Assembly: GCA_022821875.1 (NCBI GenBank)
Contig: JAJECV010000106.1
Location: 1 to 47,384 of the forward strand
Length of the DNA: 47,384 nt
From: Rhodothermales bacterium
GTDB lineage: Bacteria; Bacteroidota; Rhodothermia; Rhodothermales; Bin80
Direction: 5' to 3'
Part shown: one piece after another, positions 14,944 through 23,772 of the stretch
How positions within the stretch are numbered: position 1 is the first letter of the stretch
Layout: each line of letters begins with the position of its first letter
Made by a program: the position numbers and the translations under genes
The notes under the pieces: model-generated
Told to the model about the DNA's origin: nothing
The model's database searches: none
What the model saw: only the letters and a program-made list of their open reading frames with translations

Positions 14944-17241
14944 ATGGGAGTTGATGTGTCCCCTCTAAATCCCATCAGCGTTGCGCTGGTTGGCAATCCC
15001 AATGTCGGCAAAACAACGCTCTTTAATCGGCTCACCGGTCTGAATCAGCGAATCGCCAATTTCCCGGGGGTGACCGTTGAACGAAAGTCAGGAACCCTCG
15101 CGGGGGCCCCTCATGTTGAGGTGATTGATCTTCCGGGCACCTACAGCCTTGCCCCAAAATCCCTGGATGAGCGGATTGCCTACGAAGTTTTGGTCGGGCG
15201 CAGAGACAAGGCGCCGGATCTCGCAGTTTGTGTCGTGGATGCCGGGAATCTGGAACGCAATCTGTATGTTGCCAGCCAGGTGATGGATATCGGCGTACCG
15301 GTGATCGTAGCCCTGAATATGATAGACGCAGCAGAAGAAAATGGATTGATAATAGATGCGTCGGTGCTGGAAGCGGAACTGGGGGTCCCGGTGATTCCAT
15401 TGGTTGCCACCCGGGGTGAAGGGGTTGATAAGTTGAAAAAACAGATCCTGGACCCACCAGAACCGGTGCAGGGGTACCGGTGGAGTCTCATGGATGCGGT
15501 AAGTGCAAAGGTCCCGGAATTGTCCAGGCAACTGACTGCTGAAGTGGACGAAGTGCAGCCAGGTCACATCCAGATGGAGGTATTGCGTGCATTGGCGGAA
15601 GATGATGCCCTGGATGTATGGCGAGGGAGTGCACCTGAATTTGTACGCCGCACGGAAGAGTTGCGGAAAGAATTCGCCGAGCGGGGGGTTGCATGGAGAC
15701 ATGCCGAAGTGAGTGGGCGGTATGCATGGATCGGGCCAATCACTCATAAGGCAGTACGCAGAGAGAAAGAGGCCACGACGATCAGCGACCGGATTGATGC
15801 CGTACTGACGCATTCCATTTTTGGCCCGCTGTTTTTTCTGGTCATTCTGATTGGTGTTTTTCAGGCCGTTTTTTCGTGGGCAACCCCTGCCATGGATTTG
15901 ATTGAGACGGGAATTTCCGCATTCGCGGGTACGGTGCAGTCTGTGCTTCCGCCCAGCTGGGCAACCGATCTGCTGGCCGACGGTGTGATTACCGGGGTGG
16001 GAAATGTGGTGGTGTTCCTCCCGCAGATTCTGCTTCTCTTTTTCTTTCTGGGGCTCATGGAAGATACCGGGTATATGGCCCGCAGTGCGTTCATTATGGA
16101 TCGGATCATGAAGCGGGTCGGGCTCAGTGGAGGCTCCGTTCTGCCACTGCTTAGTTCGTATGCATGTGCAATTCCCGGGATCATGGCCGCCCGAACGCTA
16201 GACAATGAACGCGACCGCTTGATTACGATCATGGTTGCCCCCCTGATGAGCTGCTCTGCCCGTCTGCCGGTCTATACCCTCTTCATTGCGGCCTTTATCC
16301 CTGCAGGGACACTCATGGGCGTGTTTGGTACTCAGGGGCTAGCCATGTTTTCAATGTATATGATGGGGACGGTGATGGCGTTTGTAGCGGCGGCAATCCT
16401 GAAACGGTTTGTGTTCACCAAGGGGGCTGAAAGCTATTTTGTAATGGAGTTACCGCCCTACCGACGGCCCCGGGCGAGGCAGTTGCTTTTACGCATGATC
16501 CAGCGCTCCAAGGTGTTTGCAGTACGGGCTGGAAAAATTATCCTGGCTTGCAGTATTATTTTGTGGTTTTTGGCAAGTTACCCGGCGGTGGATACAGATT
16601 CGCTGCGGACGCAGATTGAGATGCAGGCTGCCGAGCAGCGTGAGTCAGTCTATGCCGAAGCAGAGATGCTTTTGCCAGCACCGGAGACGATTTTGCCTGC
16701 TCTGGATGATTCCCTGGAGGTCGGAGATCCTGTGATGGCACAGATCCAGTCCATGATGCAGCAGGCGGAATATAATTATACGGCGGCCATGGACAGTGCA
16801 CAACTGCTCCAGCAGTCGGCACAGATCCGGGGGAGCGCAATTGGATATATCGGGCGAATACTGGAGCCGGTGATGCAGCCTCTGGGGTTTGACTGGAAGA
16901 TTAGTGCGGGACTGGTGAGTGCCTTTGCCGCACGTGAGGTGATTATCTCTACATTGGGGATCATTTACAGTGTTGCAGATGCGGAAGAGGGAGTGGCGCT
17001 GCGGGATGCACTGAAAGCGGATCGTTATCCAGATGGGCGCCCGGTTTTCACCCCACTGGTCGCAGTCAGCCTCCTTGTATTTTTTGTGTTCGCACTCCAG
17101 TGCATGAGTACGCTGGCAATTGCACGCCGGGAAACCAATACGTGGCGGTGGCCGCTGGTCATGTGGCTTTACATGACCATACTTGCGTATACCGCCTCAC
17201 TGCTGGTATATCAGGGAGGACAGTTATTGGGACTATCCTGA
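14944..17241 (+). CDS. feoB: Ferrous iron transporter FeoB
   Basis: FeoB imports Fe(II) across the inner membrane. The 765-residue product has the N-terminal G domain with G1 GNPNVGKTT (residues 17-25), G3 DLPGTYS (near 62) and G4 NMID (near 125), then a helical GDI-like domain, then about eight to ten membrane helices with the two Gate motifs (around SYACAIPGIMAAR and AFAAREVI). A hydrophilic loop of ~100 residues, rich in Gln, Glu and Met (about 550-640), separates the two membrane halves and is longer than in E. coli. The gene follows two feoA genes with a 3-base gap. No feoC is seen. Confidence 0.96.
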   Translation: MGVDVSPLNPISVALVGNPNVGKTTLFNRLTGLNQRIANFPGVTVERKSGTLAGAPHVEVIDLPGTYSLAPKSLDERIAYEVLVGRRDKAPDLAVCVVDAGNLERNLYVASQVMDIGVPVIVALNMIDAAEENGLIIDASVLEAELGVPVIPLVATRGEGVDKLKKQILDPPEPVQGYRWSLMDAVSAKVPELSRQLTAEVDEVQPGHIQMEVLRALAEDDALDVWRGSAPEFVRRTEELRKEFAERGVAWRHAEVSGRYAWIGPITHKAVRREKEATTISDRIDAVLTHSIFGPLFFLVILIGVFQAVFSWATPAMDLIETGISAFAGTVQSVLPPSWATDLLADGVITGVGNVVVFLPQILLLFFFLGLMEDTGYMARSAFIMDRIMKRVGLSGGSVLPLLSSYACAIPGIMAARTLDNERDRLITIMVAPLMSCSARLPVYTLFIAAFIPAGTLMGVFGTQGLAMFSMYMMGTVMAFVAAAILKRFVFTKGAESYFVMELPPYRRPRARQLLLRMIQRSKVFAVRAGKIILACSIILWFLASYPAVDTDSLRTQIEMQAAEQRESVYAEAEMLLPAPETILPALDDSLEVGDPVMAQIQSMMQQAEYNYTAAMDSAQLLQQSAQIRGSAIGYIGRILEPVMQPLGFDWKISAGLVSAFAAREVIISTLGIIYSVADAEEGVALRDALKADRYPDGRPVFTPLVAVSLLVFFVFALQCMSTLAIARRETNTWRWPLVMWLYMTILAYTASLLVYQGGQLLGLS

Positions 17242-17246
17242 TGATG

Positions 17247-17320
17247 TGGGCCCAGAGGGACTTGAACCCCCGACCGACGGATTATGAGTCCGCTGCTCTA
17301 ACCGGCTGAGCTATGGGCCC
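17247..17320 (-). tRNA. tRNA with anticodon CAT (Ile2 or elongator Met)
   Basis: Read on the minus strand, the 74 bases fold into a full cloverleaf: acceptor GGGCCCA pairing with TGGGCCC, D arm GCTC/GAGC, anticodon stem GCGGA/TCCGT with loop CTCATAA (anticodon CAT), and T arm GGGGG/CTCCC-like with TTCAAGT. CCA is not encoded. A CAT anticodon means elongator Met, initiator Met, or Ile2 read as AUA after lysidine modification. Pairing at the acceptor end excludes a typical initiator. Ile2 is my preference, but this is not settled. Confidence 0.93.
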
Positions 17321-17399
17321 GCGGAACCCGCAATTTAGGTAAATCAACGCGGAAACACGTATACTAGACGCTAGTCCACCATCGTTATACGCTGATAAA

Positions 17400-18203
17400 A
17401 TGAAAAATCTTATTCTTGTCTCCGTTTTTCTGCTCTCCGCAATAATATGCAGTACATCACAGGCGCAGATTTCGCTTGATCCGGCTCCTGCTCGAATGGT
17501 CGACCTCTCGCACAGTTTTGATTCCACCACCATTCACTGGCCAACGCTCCAGGGATTTAAGCTTCATGAGATTGTAAAAGGATGGCAGGAACCCGGTTAT
17601 TATATTGAGATCAACTCGTTTGAACTTGCAGAGCATACCGGCACCCACATGGATGCTCCGATTCACTTTGCGGAGGGGAAGTGGTCCGTTCACGAAATCC
17701 CCCTCGAAAATCTCATGGGACCGGGAGTCGTGGTGGATGTAACCGATCAGGCGGCTGCCAACCGGGATTACCAGATCAGCACTGCGGATCTGGAGTCATG
17801 GGAAGCCGAACATGGACGACTGCCGGATGGGGCGATGGTGTTATTTCGGACAGGTTTTGGTGCGTATTGGCCGGACCCTCTTACGTATATGGGGACAGAT
17901 TTACTGGGACCGGAAGCGATCCCGCAACTGCATTTTCCAGGGATTGGAGCAGATGCGGCACGATGGTTGCGGGATGAGCGGAATGTGGAGGCAGTCGGCA
18001 TTGATACCGCCAGTCTTGATTATGGCCAATCAAGTACGTACGAAAGTCATCAGGAGCTCTTTCAGGGAAATATTATCGGGTTCGAAAATCTGGCAAACCT
18101 GGACCAGTTGCCTCCCACCGGGTTTACGCTGATTGCACTGCCGATGAAGATCAAGGGAGGCAGTGGTGGCCCGGTTCGAATTATAGCGATGATGGATAAC
18201 TAG
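17400..18203 (+). CDS. Secreted cyclase/kynurenine-formamidase-family hydrolase
   Basis: The 267-residue protein belongs to the cyclase family (PF04199-type) of metal-dependent hydrolases that includes kynurenine formamidase. The signature is HTGTHMDAPIHF at about residue 80, whose His and Asp residues bind the metal. A further GIDTASLDYG segment near 200 matches the conserved second half. Residues 1-22 form a signal peptide (KN, hydrophobic core, then SQAQ), so the enzyme should act in the periplasm, which is unusual for tryptophan catabolism and argues for another amide or ester substrate. The next gene, an Lrp-type regulator, starts on the following base, so the two are co-transcribed. Confidence 0.85.
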   Translation: MKNLILVSVFLLSAIICSTSQAQISLDPAPARMVDLSHSFDSTTIHWPTLQGFKLHEIVKGWQEPGYYIEINSFELAEHTGTHMDAPIHFAEGKWSVHEIPLENLMGPGVVVDVTDQAAANRDYQISTADLESWEAEHGRLPDGAMVLFRTGFGAYWPDPLTYMGTDLLGPEAIPQLHFPGIGADAARWLRDERNVEAVGIDTASLDYGQSSTYESHQELFQGNIIGFENLANLDQLPPTGFTLIALPMKIKGGSGGPVRIIAMMDN

Positions 18204-18674
18204 ATGGTGGGCAAAAAAATAGACAAGATTGATGCGCGGATTCTGAATCTCCTGCAGGATTCGGGGAGAATGAAGCGTGTGGATATTGCTGCACGGGTCG
18301 GGCTGAGCATGACCAGTGTGAGTGATCGCATGCGCAAACTTGAGGAAAATGGATTTTTGACGGGGTACCATGCCAACGTAAATCCGAAGGAACTGGGATT
18401 TGATATTACGGCCTTCATTCGTATTACGGTGGATAAATCAAGCCGTTACGCCACACTGATTGAGCATGTCTGCGGTTGCAGTGAAGTGCTCGAAGCACAT
18501 TCAATTACCGGGGAAGGCTCCCATGTTTTAAAAGTCAGAACGTATGATACCACCTCGCTGGAGCGCCTGCTTGGCAGCATTCAATCCTGGCCGGGGGTAA
18601 CCGGTACGAAAACCAGTATTGTCTTGAGTACTTACAAGGAGACGCAGGAATTGCCCGTGTCTCCAGGCAGCTAG
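18204..18674 (+). CDS. Lrp/AsnC-family transcriptional regulator
   Basis: The 156-residue product has an N-terminal winged helix-turn-helix (KIDARILNLLQ, then DIAARVGLSMTSVSDRM, residues ~8-55) and a C-terminal RAM/AsnC ligand-binding and oligomerisation domain (~70-145, with ITGEGSHVLKV). Lrp-family proteins sense amino acids and control their metabolism. The ATG follows the stop of the cyclase-family gene with no gap. It may control that gene or the nearby metabolism of amino acids; the target is unknown. Confidence 0.93.
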   Translation: MVGKKIDKIDARILNLLQDSGRMKRVDIAARVGLSMTSVSDRMRKLEENGFLTGYHANVNPKELGFDITAFIRITVDKSSRYATLIEHVCGCSEVLEAHSITGEGSHVLKVRTYDTTSLERLLGSIQSWPGVTGTKTSIVLSTYKETQELPVSPGS

Positions 18675-18713
18675 TGCACTTCATAGAAAGACAGTATCGT
18701 CGCACATGAGCGG

Positions 18714-19334
18714 ATGAACCGAATGCCTGAAGATCAGACGAAGACCAGAGGGTCAGCGTCCAGTCAGAGGGATCGTGAATGGGTTGCCCGCGCACTGGAA
18801 GGGGATCAGCGTGCATACGCGCTGCTCGTACAAAAATACCGGAAAGGGCTTATTCTGCATATCAAGCGAACGATTGGAGACGCAGAGGGGATTGAAGATT
18901 TGGTTCAGGAGGCGTTCATGAAAGCCTTCAAGGCACTGGATACATACTCTACCGGTTATGCATTTTCAACCTGGCTCTACAAGATTGCCTCCAATCATGC
19001 CATTGATTATAAGCGCAAGCGAAGGCTGGCCACGACCTCACTGGACAAGCCAACTCATACCAAAGATGGTGAGATTCGGCAGGAGGTTCCGGACACCACA
19101 TACCGGCCGGATCGTCAGATTGAGGGAGGTCAGCGTACGAATATCATTCAGGAGGCGATTGATTCATTGCCTCCCAAGTATCACCGTGTGATTGTGATGC
19201 GGCATCAGCAGGAAAAATCCTACGAAGAGATTGCTCAGGAACTAGACCTTCCCCTCGGAACGGTTAAGGCACATATTTTTCGTGCGCGGAGACTACTGTA
19301 CACGCGCCTGAGAGATAAGCGGGATTCGCTGTAA
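18714..19334 (+). CDS. ECF-type RNA polymerase sigma factor
   Basis: The 206-residue product has sigma region 2 (ALLVQKYRKGL through EDLVQEAFMKAFKAL and FSTWLYKIASNHAIDYKRKRR, residues ~35-105), which binds core polymerase and the -10 element, and region 4 (LPPKYHRVIVMRHQQEKSYEEIA...GTVKAHIFRARR, ~145-200), which reads the -35 element. There is no region 3, hence the ECF group. The N-terminal 20 residues are polar. No anti-sigma gene is adjacent, so its control is not visible here. Confidence 0.93.
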   Translation: MNRMPEDQTKTRGSASSQRDREWVARALEGDQRAYALLVQKYRKGLILHIKRTIGDAEGIEDLVQEAFMKAFKALDTYSTGYAFSTWLYKIASNHAIDYKRKRRLATTSLDKPTHTKDGEIRQEVPDTTYRPDRQIEGGQRTNIIQEAIDSLPPKYHRVIVMRHQQEKSYEEIAQELDLPLGTVKAHIFRARRLLYTRLRDKRDSL

Positions 19335-19470
19335 CCGACAAGATCATCAGGATTCAGAATCTTCAGGTACAGAATGGGATTCAACGAGGACCGGAATGGC
19401 ACGGATGGCGGAATCCGACTAGTCTGTTCTGGTCCAGAATAGATTCAAGAAAACGAGAGATCAAACGTAT

Positions 19471-20790
19471 ATGATTCAACGATATACCCATCCGGTAATG
19501 CAGGAACTCTGGAGTGAGCAGCGCCAGTTTGAGGTATGGCTGGAGGTAGAGCTGGCCGCCTGTGAGGCATGGTCCAGTATCGGAGTCATTCCCGCAGACG
19601 AGGTGCAGACGCTCCGGCAGCAGGCATCCTTTGACCTGCAGCGGATTCACGAGATAGAAAAAAATACGAGGCATGATGTGGTCGCGTTTACGCGGGCGGT
19701 GAGTGAAGGACTCGGTCAGGAAAAAAAATGGGTCCACTACGGCCTGACCTCCTCCGATGTCGTGGATACGGCCTGGTCGGTTCGGCTTGCAGAAGCCAAT
19801 CAGTTTATCAGGGAAGCTCTGGAATCTCTGCTCAAGGTTCTGCATGACCGCGCACTTGAACATCGGTATACACTGATGATGGGCAGAACCCACGGAGTGC
19901 ATGCCGAGCCAACGACCTTTGGGCTAAAGCTGGCGCTCTATTATGCGGAGATAACCCGAAATCTGGCACGGTTCAAAGCGGCCGCAGAAGAGGTGCGGAC
20001 CGGAAAGTTGTCGGGAGCAGTCGGAACCTTCGCGCATACGCCGCCAGAGGTGGAGAAAATCACCTGTGAACTGCTTGGCCTCAAGCCGGAGCCGATTGCC
20101 ACACAGGTGATCCAGCGGGATCGCCATGCGCATTATGTGAGTGTACTTGCGCTCATCGGGGCCAGTCTTGAAAAGATTGCCGTAGAAATTCGCCACCTGC
20201 AGCGCAGTGAAGTCAGAGAAGTCGAGGAGGCATTCGGGAAAGGGCAGAAGGGATCCAGTGCCATGCCGCATAAACGTAATCCTGTCGGAAGTGAAAATAT
20301 TACAGGATGTGCACGCTTACTGCGCGGCTACATGGTGGCAGCAATGGAAAATGTAGCCCTGTGGCATGAACGGGATATTTCACATTCCAGCGTCGAACGC
20401 GTCATCCTTCCGGATGCAACGACCGTGGTACATTATGCACTTCTTCGCCTGACACGCATCCTTCAGAATCTGGTCGTAAATCCTGATCGCATGCAGAATA
20501 ATCTGGATGCGACCTACGGATTGTATCATAGCCAGCGATTGATGCTCCATCTGATTGATTGCGGGCTGACACGTGAAGAAGCGTATGATCTGGTTCAGCC
20601 CCTTGCGATGCAGAGCTGGAAGGAAGGAACCCCATTCCAGTCACTGGTTCTGGCATCGACAGAGGTGATGTCCCACACCTCCGTGGAGGAAGTGCAGGAG
20701 CTCTTCCATGCCGCCCATCACATGAAGCAGGTGGACTTCCTTCTGTCACGCGCGGGAATTACCATCCCCCCGCCGGTCACAAAACATTGA
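19471..20790 (+). CDS. purB: Adenylosuccinate lyase
   Basis: PurB acts twice in purine synthesis, splitting SAICAR and adenylosuccinate with release of fumarate. The 439-residue protein is of normal length for the Bacillus/Thermotoga-like class. Visible motifs are HYGLTSSDVVDTA, MGRTHGVHAEPTTF with the catalytic His, and the fumarase/aspartase-superfamily signature GSSAMPHKRNPV with the catalytic Ser loop. The start at 19471 (MIQRYTHP) matches the family start. It stands alone, 136 bp after the sigma factor gene. Confidence 0.97.
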   Translation: MIQRYTHPVMQELWSEQRQFEVWLEVELAACEAWSSIGVIPADEVQTLRQQASFDLQRIHEIEKNTRHDVVAFTRAVSEGLGQEKKWVHYGLTSSDVVDTAWSVRLAEANQFIREALESLLKVLHDRALEHRYTLMMGRTHGVHAEPTTFGLKLALYYAEITRNLARFKAAAEEVRTGKLSGAVGTFAHTPPEVEKITCELLGLKPEPIATQVIQRDRHAHYVSVLALIGASLEKIAVEIRHLQRSEVREVEEAFGKGQKGSSAMPHKRNPVGSENITGCARLLRGYMVAAMENVALWHERDISHSSVERVILPDATTVVHYALLRLTRILQNLVVNPDRMQNNLDATYGLYHSQRLMLHLIDCGLTREEAYDLVQPLAMQSWKEGTPFQSLVLASTEVMSHTSVEEVQELFHAAHHMKQVDFLLSRAGITIPPPVTKH

Positions 20791-20858
20791 GTGCACCGTT
20801 ATTGTCGGATCAAGTTTCATGACAGACGGAAATCAACACCTGATTCATATTGCGTAGA

Positions 20859-23627
20859 ATGAACTGGAAATTTTCTTTTAGTCTACTGATCGGTGTGATC
20901 ATTTGCGTTCCTGTTCCCCCCGTTTTTGCACAGACAGGGATCGTGAGCGGGAAGGTCACCGACGCGGAGACCGGACTGCCGCTGATTGGAGCAAATGTGT
21001 TCCTGTCTGGCACAGCAATCGGGCATGCAACGGATACCGGGGGAGCGTTTGAGATTCTGAATCTCGCTCCAGGGGGCTATGTGCTGCAGGTCAGTTTCAT
21101 TGGCTATACGGCGCAGGAATCTGAGATCATCGTGACGGCGGATGAACATTATATATGGAATGTTGCGCTGGTACCGGGGACGGATCTGGATCCGGTTCAG
21201 GTGACGGCCGGCCGCCGGAACGAGAAAGTGCTGGATGCACCTGCCTCCATTGATGTGCTTACTGCGCGGGACTATCAACTCGATGTTGCACAGACAATGG
21301 CGAGATCCCTGCGAAATGTAACCGGACTGGACATCGTGCAGACCGGGGTGGACCGCTACGAAATCGTCCTCCGCGGCTTCAACAATGTTTTTTCACGCAC
21401 GACCCATATCCTGACCGATTATCGCAAAGCCGGAGCCGCATCGGTCGGGGTGAACCTGAATAATATCATGCCCGGCCTGGCCATGGATACGGAACGTGTC
21501 GAGGTGGTGCGGGGGCCGGGATCTGCACTCTATGGACCCGGTGGAGACACGGGGATCATTCACTATATCTCCAAGGACGCATTCAATTATCCGGGAACTA
21601 CGATTTCGGTCAGTGGAGGGCAGCAGTCGATGTTCAATGTGCAGGGGCGCATCGCCACCGTTCTGGGGCAGCGTGTCGGGGTGAAGTTGATCGGGAATTA
21701 TGCGGTTGCCGACGACTTTGCACTTCACGACTGTGATCGCCTGCTGCTTGAAGCGGAGCGGTTCAGTGAGTGCCCGGATCCGGAGGATGCGGTGCAGTTG
21801 TTCGTGGACGGTCCACGTGAGGTCCGGCAGCGTAAGCTGATATTGTCGGGGGGGATGGATTGGCGTGTACGCGGCCGGACGACGCTTTCCCTGAATGGGG
21901 GCGTTGCGAACCTTGATGGAACGATGCTCAGCAGTATTGGAACGATTCAGGCCAAGGGGCTGATTACCAGTTATGCGCAGCTTCGACTGTCCAGCGGACC
22001 GCTCTTTGTACAGGCATATGTAAATGCGATAGATTCCCGGGATTCGTATGTGTACGGGGGAGACCGGATTCAGGAGGTGTCCGAAGAATATGCAGTACAG
22101 GCCCAGTATACGCAGGTGATCGGGGCACGGCAGGAACTGGTTGCAGGCGTGGACCTGACGCTTGAGCATGTGGACAAATTTGGCGCATATCTGCAGTCCA
22201 CTACAAAAATTTCGGATCGGATGGAGTTGATTCTTGCGCTGCGCGGAGATTATAACAATGTCGTGACGGAGATTCATGCATCTCCCCGGGTTGCGCTGGT
22301 TCTAAAACCAGCCCCGACCTCTAGTCTGCGTGCAACGTACAACCGCAGTTTCTCTTCCCCGCTTGCGACCGATTATTTTCTGAATCTGCTTGCGGCATCC
22401 ATCGGGGATCTCAATGTGCGGGCACGCGGTGGTGCAAGCGGCTTCACGTATGCCCGGAACCCGAACTATCTGGCACTCGGTGCGTCCACCTCGCTGGTTG
22501 CGTCCAGCATGCTTCCGGGAATGGAAGGGGTGCCGACCCCGGTCGGTATGGATACCGGCGTGATGTACAGGCTGATTTACGAGGGGCTGGTTGCGATCCC
22601 GGACGAGGAACTGGCAAGGAGACTGGCGGATGCAGAACTGCCCATTCCCGCTTCGTTTATTCCCCTTCTGAAACAGGGCCTGAGACCGGAAGTCACCCCG
22701 GTGGAGGGGTTCAGCCCCGGCACGCTGGCGCTTCCCAATCTCAGTACGCTGGAACTGACCGCGGATCCGAAGTTGAATAACCTCCCGGACCTGGAACCCA
22801 TCAAACCTGCAATGACCCAATCCTGGGAACTCGGATACAAGGGAATCATTGACGATAAAGTCTTGTTTGCGGTGGACGGGTATTTTGCAAAACGGGAAAA
22901 TTTTATCGGCCCGCTTCAGGCCAAGACCCCGTTTGTGCTCATTCCGAATCTGCAACAGGATCTGATCCGGGATATCTCAGCCGGACTGGCGGCAAACGAA
23001 GAGGTTGCAACTGTGCTGGGGCTGCTTGACCTCACTCCAGAGGAAGGCGCGGAGATTCTGGTCAATGTGGCGGGCAGTGATCTTCCTGACAGCGAAACCC
23101 CCGTTGCAATCGTGCAGACGAACGAGAATAACAAGGGGATTGGGCATTTCCCGGAACTGATGCTGACCTATCCGGTCTTTGGAAATATTCGATACTTTGG
23201 TATGGATGTTTCCATGCAGGTTCTGGCTAGTGATGCATGGAGGTTTTTTGGAAATGCATCCTGGGTCAGTGACGATTATTTTGACTATGCAGAACTGGGC
23301 GAAGAATCGGAGGATCTGGAACTCGCCCTCAATGCCCCCGGATTCAAGTTGAAACTGGGTGGACAGTATCAGCGCAAAAGCGGCCTCTCTCTCACCGCAT
23401 CCGGGCGGTTCACGAAGGGTTTTCCGGTGATTGCGGGGCAGTACATCGGGGAGGTTGCGAGTTACATGATTGTAGATGCCGGTGTGGGATATGCAATGCA
23501 CAAAACCGGCATCCGTGCAGATTTTGGGGTCAATAATCTGTTCAACAGTAATCACCGGGAATTTGTGGGGGCTCCCAGGCTTGGCCGTGTTGCCGCACTT
23601 CGGCTCACCTATACAACCGGCCACTGA
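20859..23627 (+). CDS. TonB-dependent outer-membrane receptor 1
   Basis: The 922-residue product starts with a signal peptide ending at VFAQ (~residue 25). Residues ~28-110 are a carboxypeptidase-D-like beta-sandwich (GKVTDAETGLPLIGANVF, then GGYVLQVSFIGY), next comes the plug domain (~120-240; EKVLDAPASIDVL, VRGPGSALYGPGG), then the 22-strand barrel, closing with NHREFVGAPRLGR and a final aromatic-poor strand. Such receptors import siderophores, vitamins, glycans or peptides using TonB energy. The barrel half has two Leu/Pro-rich inserts (around 560-640 and 700-760) shared with the two following paralogues. I chose the ATG at 20859 over the in-frame TTG at 20850. No SusD-type partner is next to it, so a glycan role is not indicated. 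The substrate is unknown. Confidence 0.93.
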   Translation: MNWKFSFSLLIGVIICVPVPPVFAQTGIVSGKVTDAETGLPLIGANVFLSGTAIGHATDTGGAFEILNLAPGGYVLQVSFIGYTAQESEIIVTADEHYIWNVALVPGTDLDPVQVTAGRRNEKVLDAPASIDVLTARDYQLDVAQTMARSLRNVTGLDIVQTGVDRYEIVLRGFNNVFSRTTHILTDYRKAGAASVGVNLNNIMPGLAMDTERVEVVRGPGSALYGPGGDTGIIHYISKDAFNYPGTTISVSGGQQSMFNVQGRIATVLGQRVGVKLIGNYAVADDFALHDCDRLLLEAERFSECPDPEDAVQLFVDGPREVRQRKLILSGGMDWRVRGRTTLSLNGGVANLDGTMLSSIGTIQAKGLITSYAQLRLSSGPLFVQAYVNAIDSRDSYVYGGDRIQEVSEEYAVQAQYTQVIGARQELVAGVDLTLEHVDKFGAYLQSTTKISDRMELILALRGDYNNVVTEIHASPRVALVLKPAPTSSLRATYNRSFSSPLATDYFLNLLAASIGDLNVRARGGASGFTYARNPNYLALGASTSLVASSMLPGMEGVPTPVGMDTGVMYRLIYEGLVAIPDEELARRLADAELPIPASFIPLLKQGLRPEVTPVEGFSPGTLALPNLSTLELTADPKLNNLPDLEPIKPAMTQSWELGYKGIIDDKVLFAVDGYFAKRENFIGPLQAKTPFVLIPNLQQDLIRDISAGLAANEEVATVLGLLDLTPEEGAEILVNVAGSDLPDSETPVAIVQTNENNKGIGHFPELMLTYPVFGNIRYFGMDVSMQVLASDAWRFFGNASWVSDDYFDYAELGEESEDLELALNAPGFKLKLGGQYQRKSGLSLTASGRFTKGFPVIAGQYIGEVASYMIVDAGVGYAMHKTGIRADFGVNNLFNSNHREFVGAPRLGRVAALRLTYTTGH

Positions 23628-23772
23628 GGCTGAGATGCAAACAACCTATCGTTCCATTTATTAAATTGTTAGGGCAGATCGGAGGGGCTGGACGGAAGAT
23701 ACAGGACGAGTCGGTTGCGAGGCTGGGTTTTGGCGGGTACGGTTGAATCTGAGCTGTTAGTTGATAAAATCC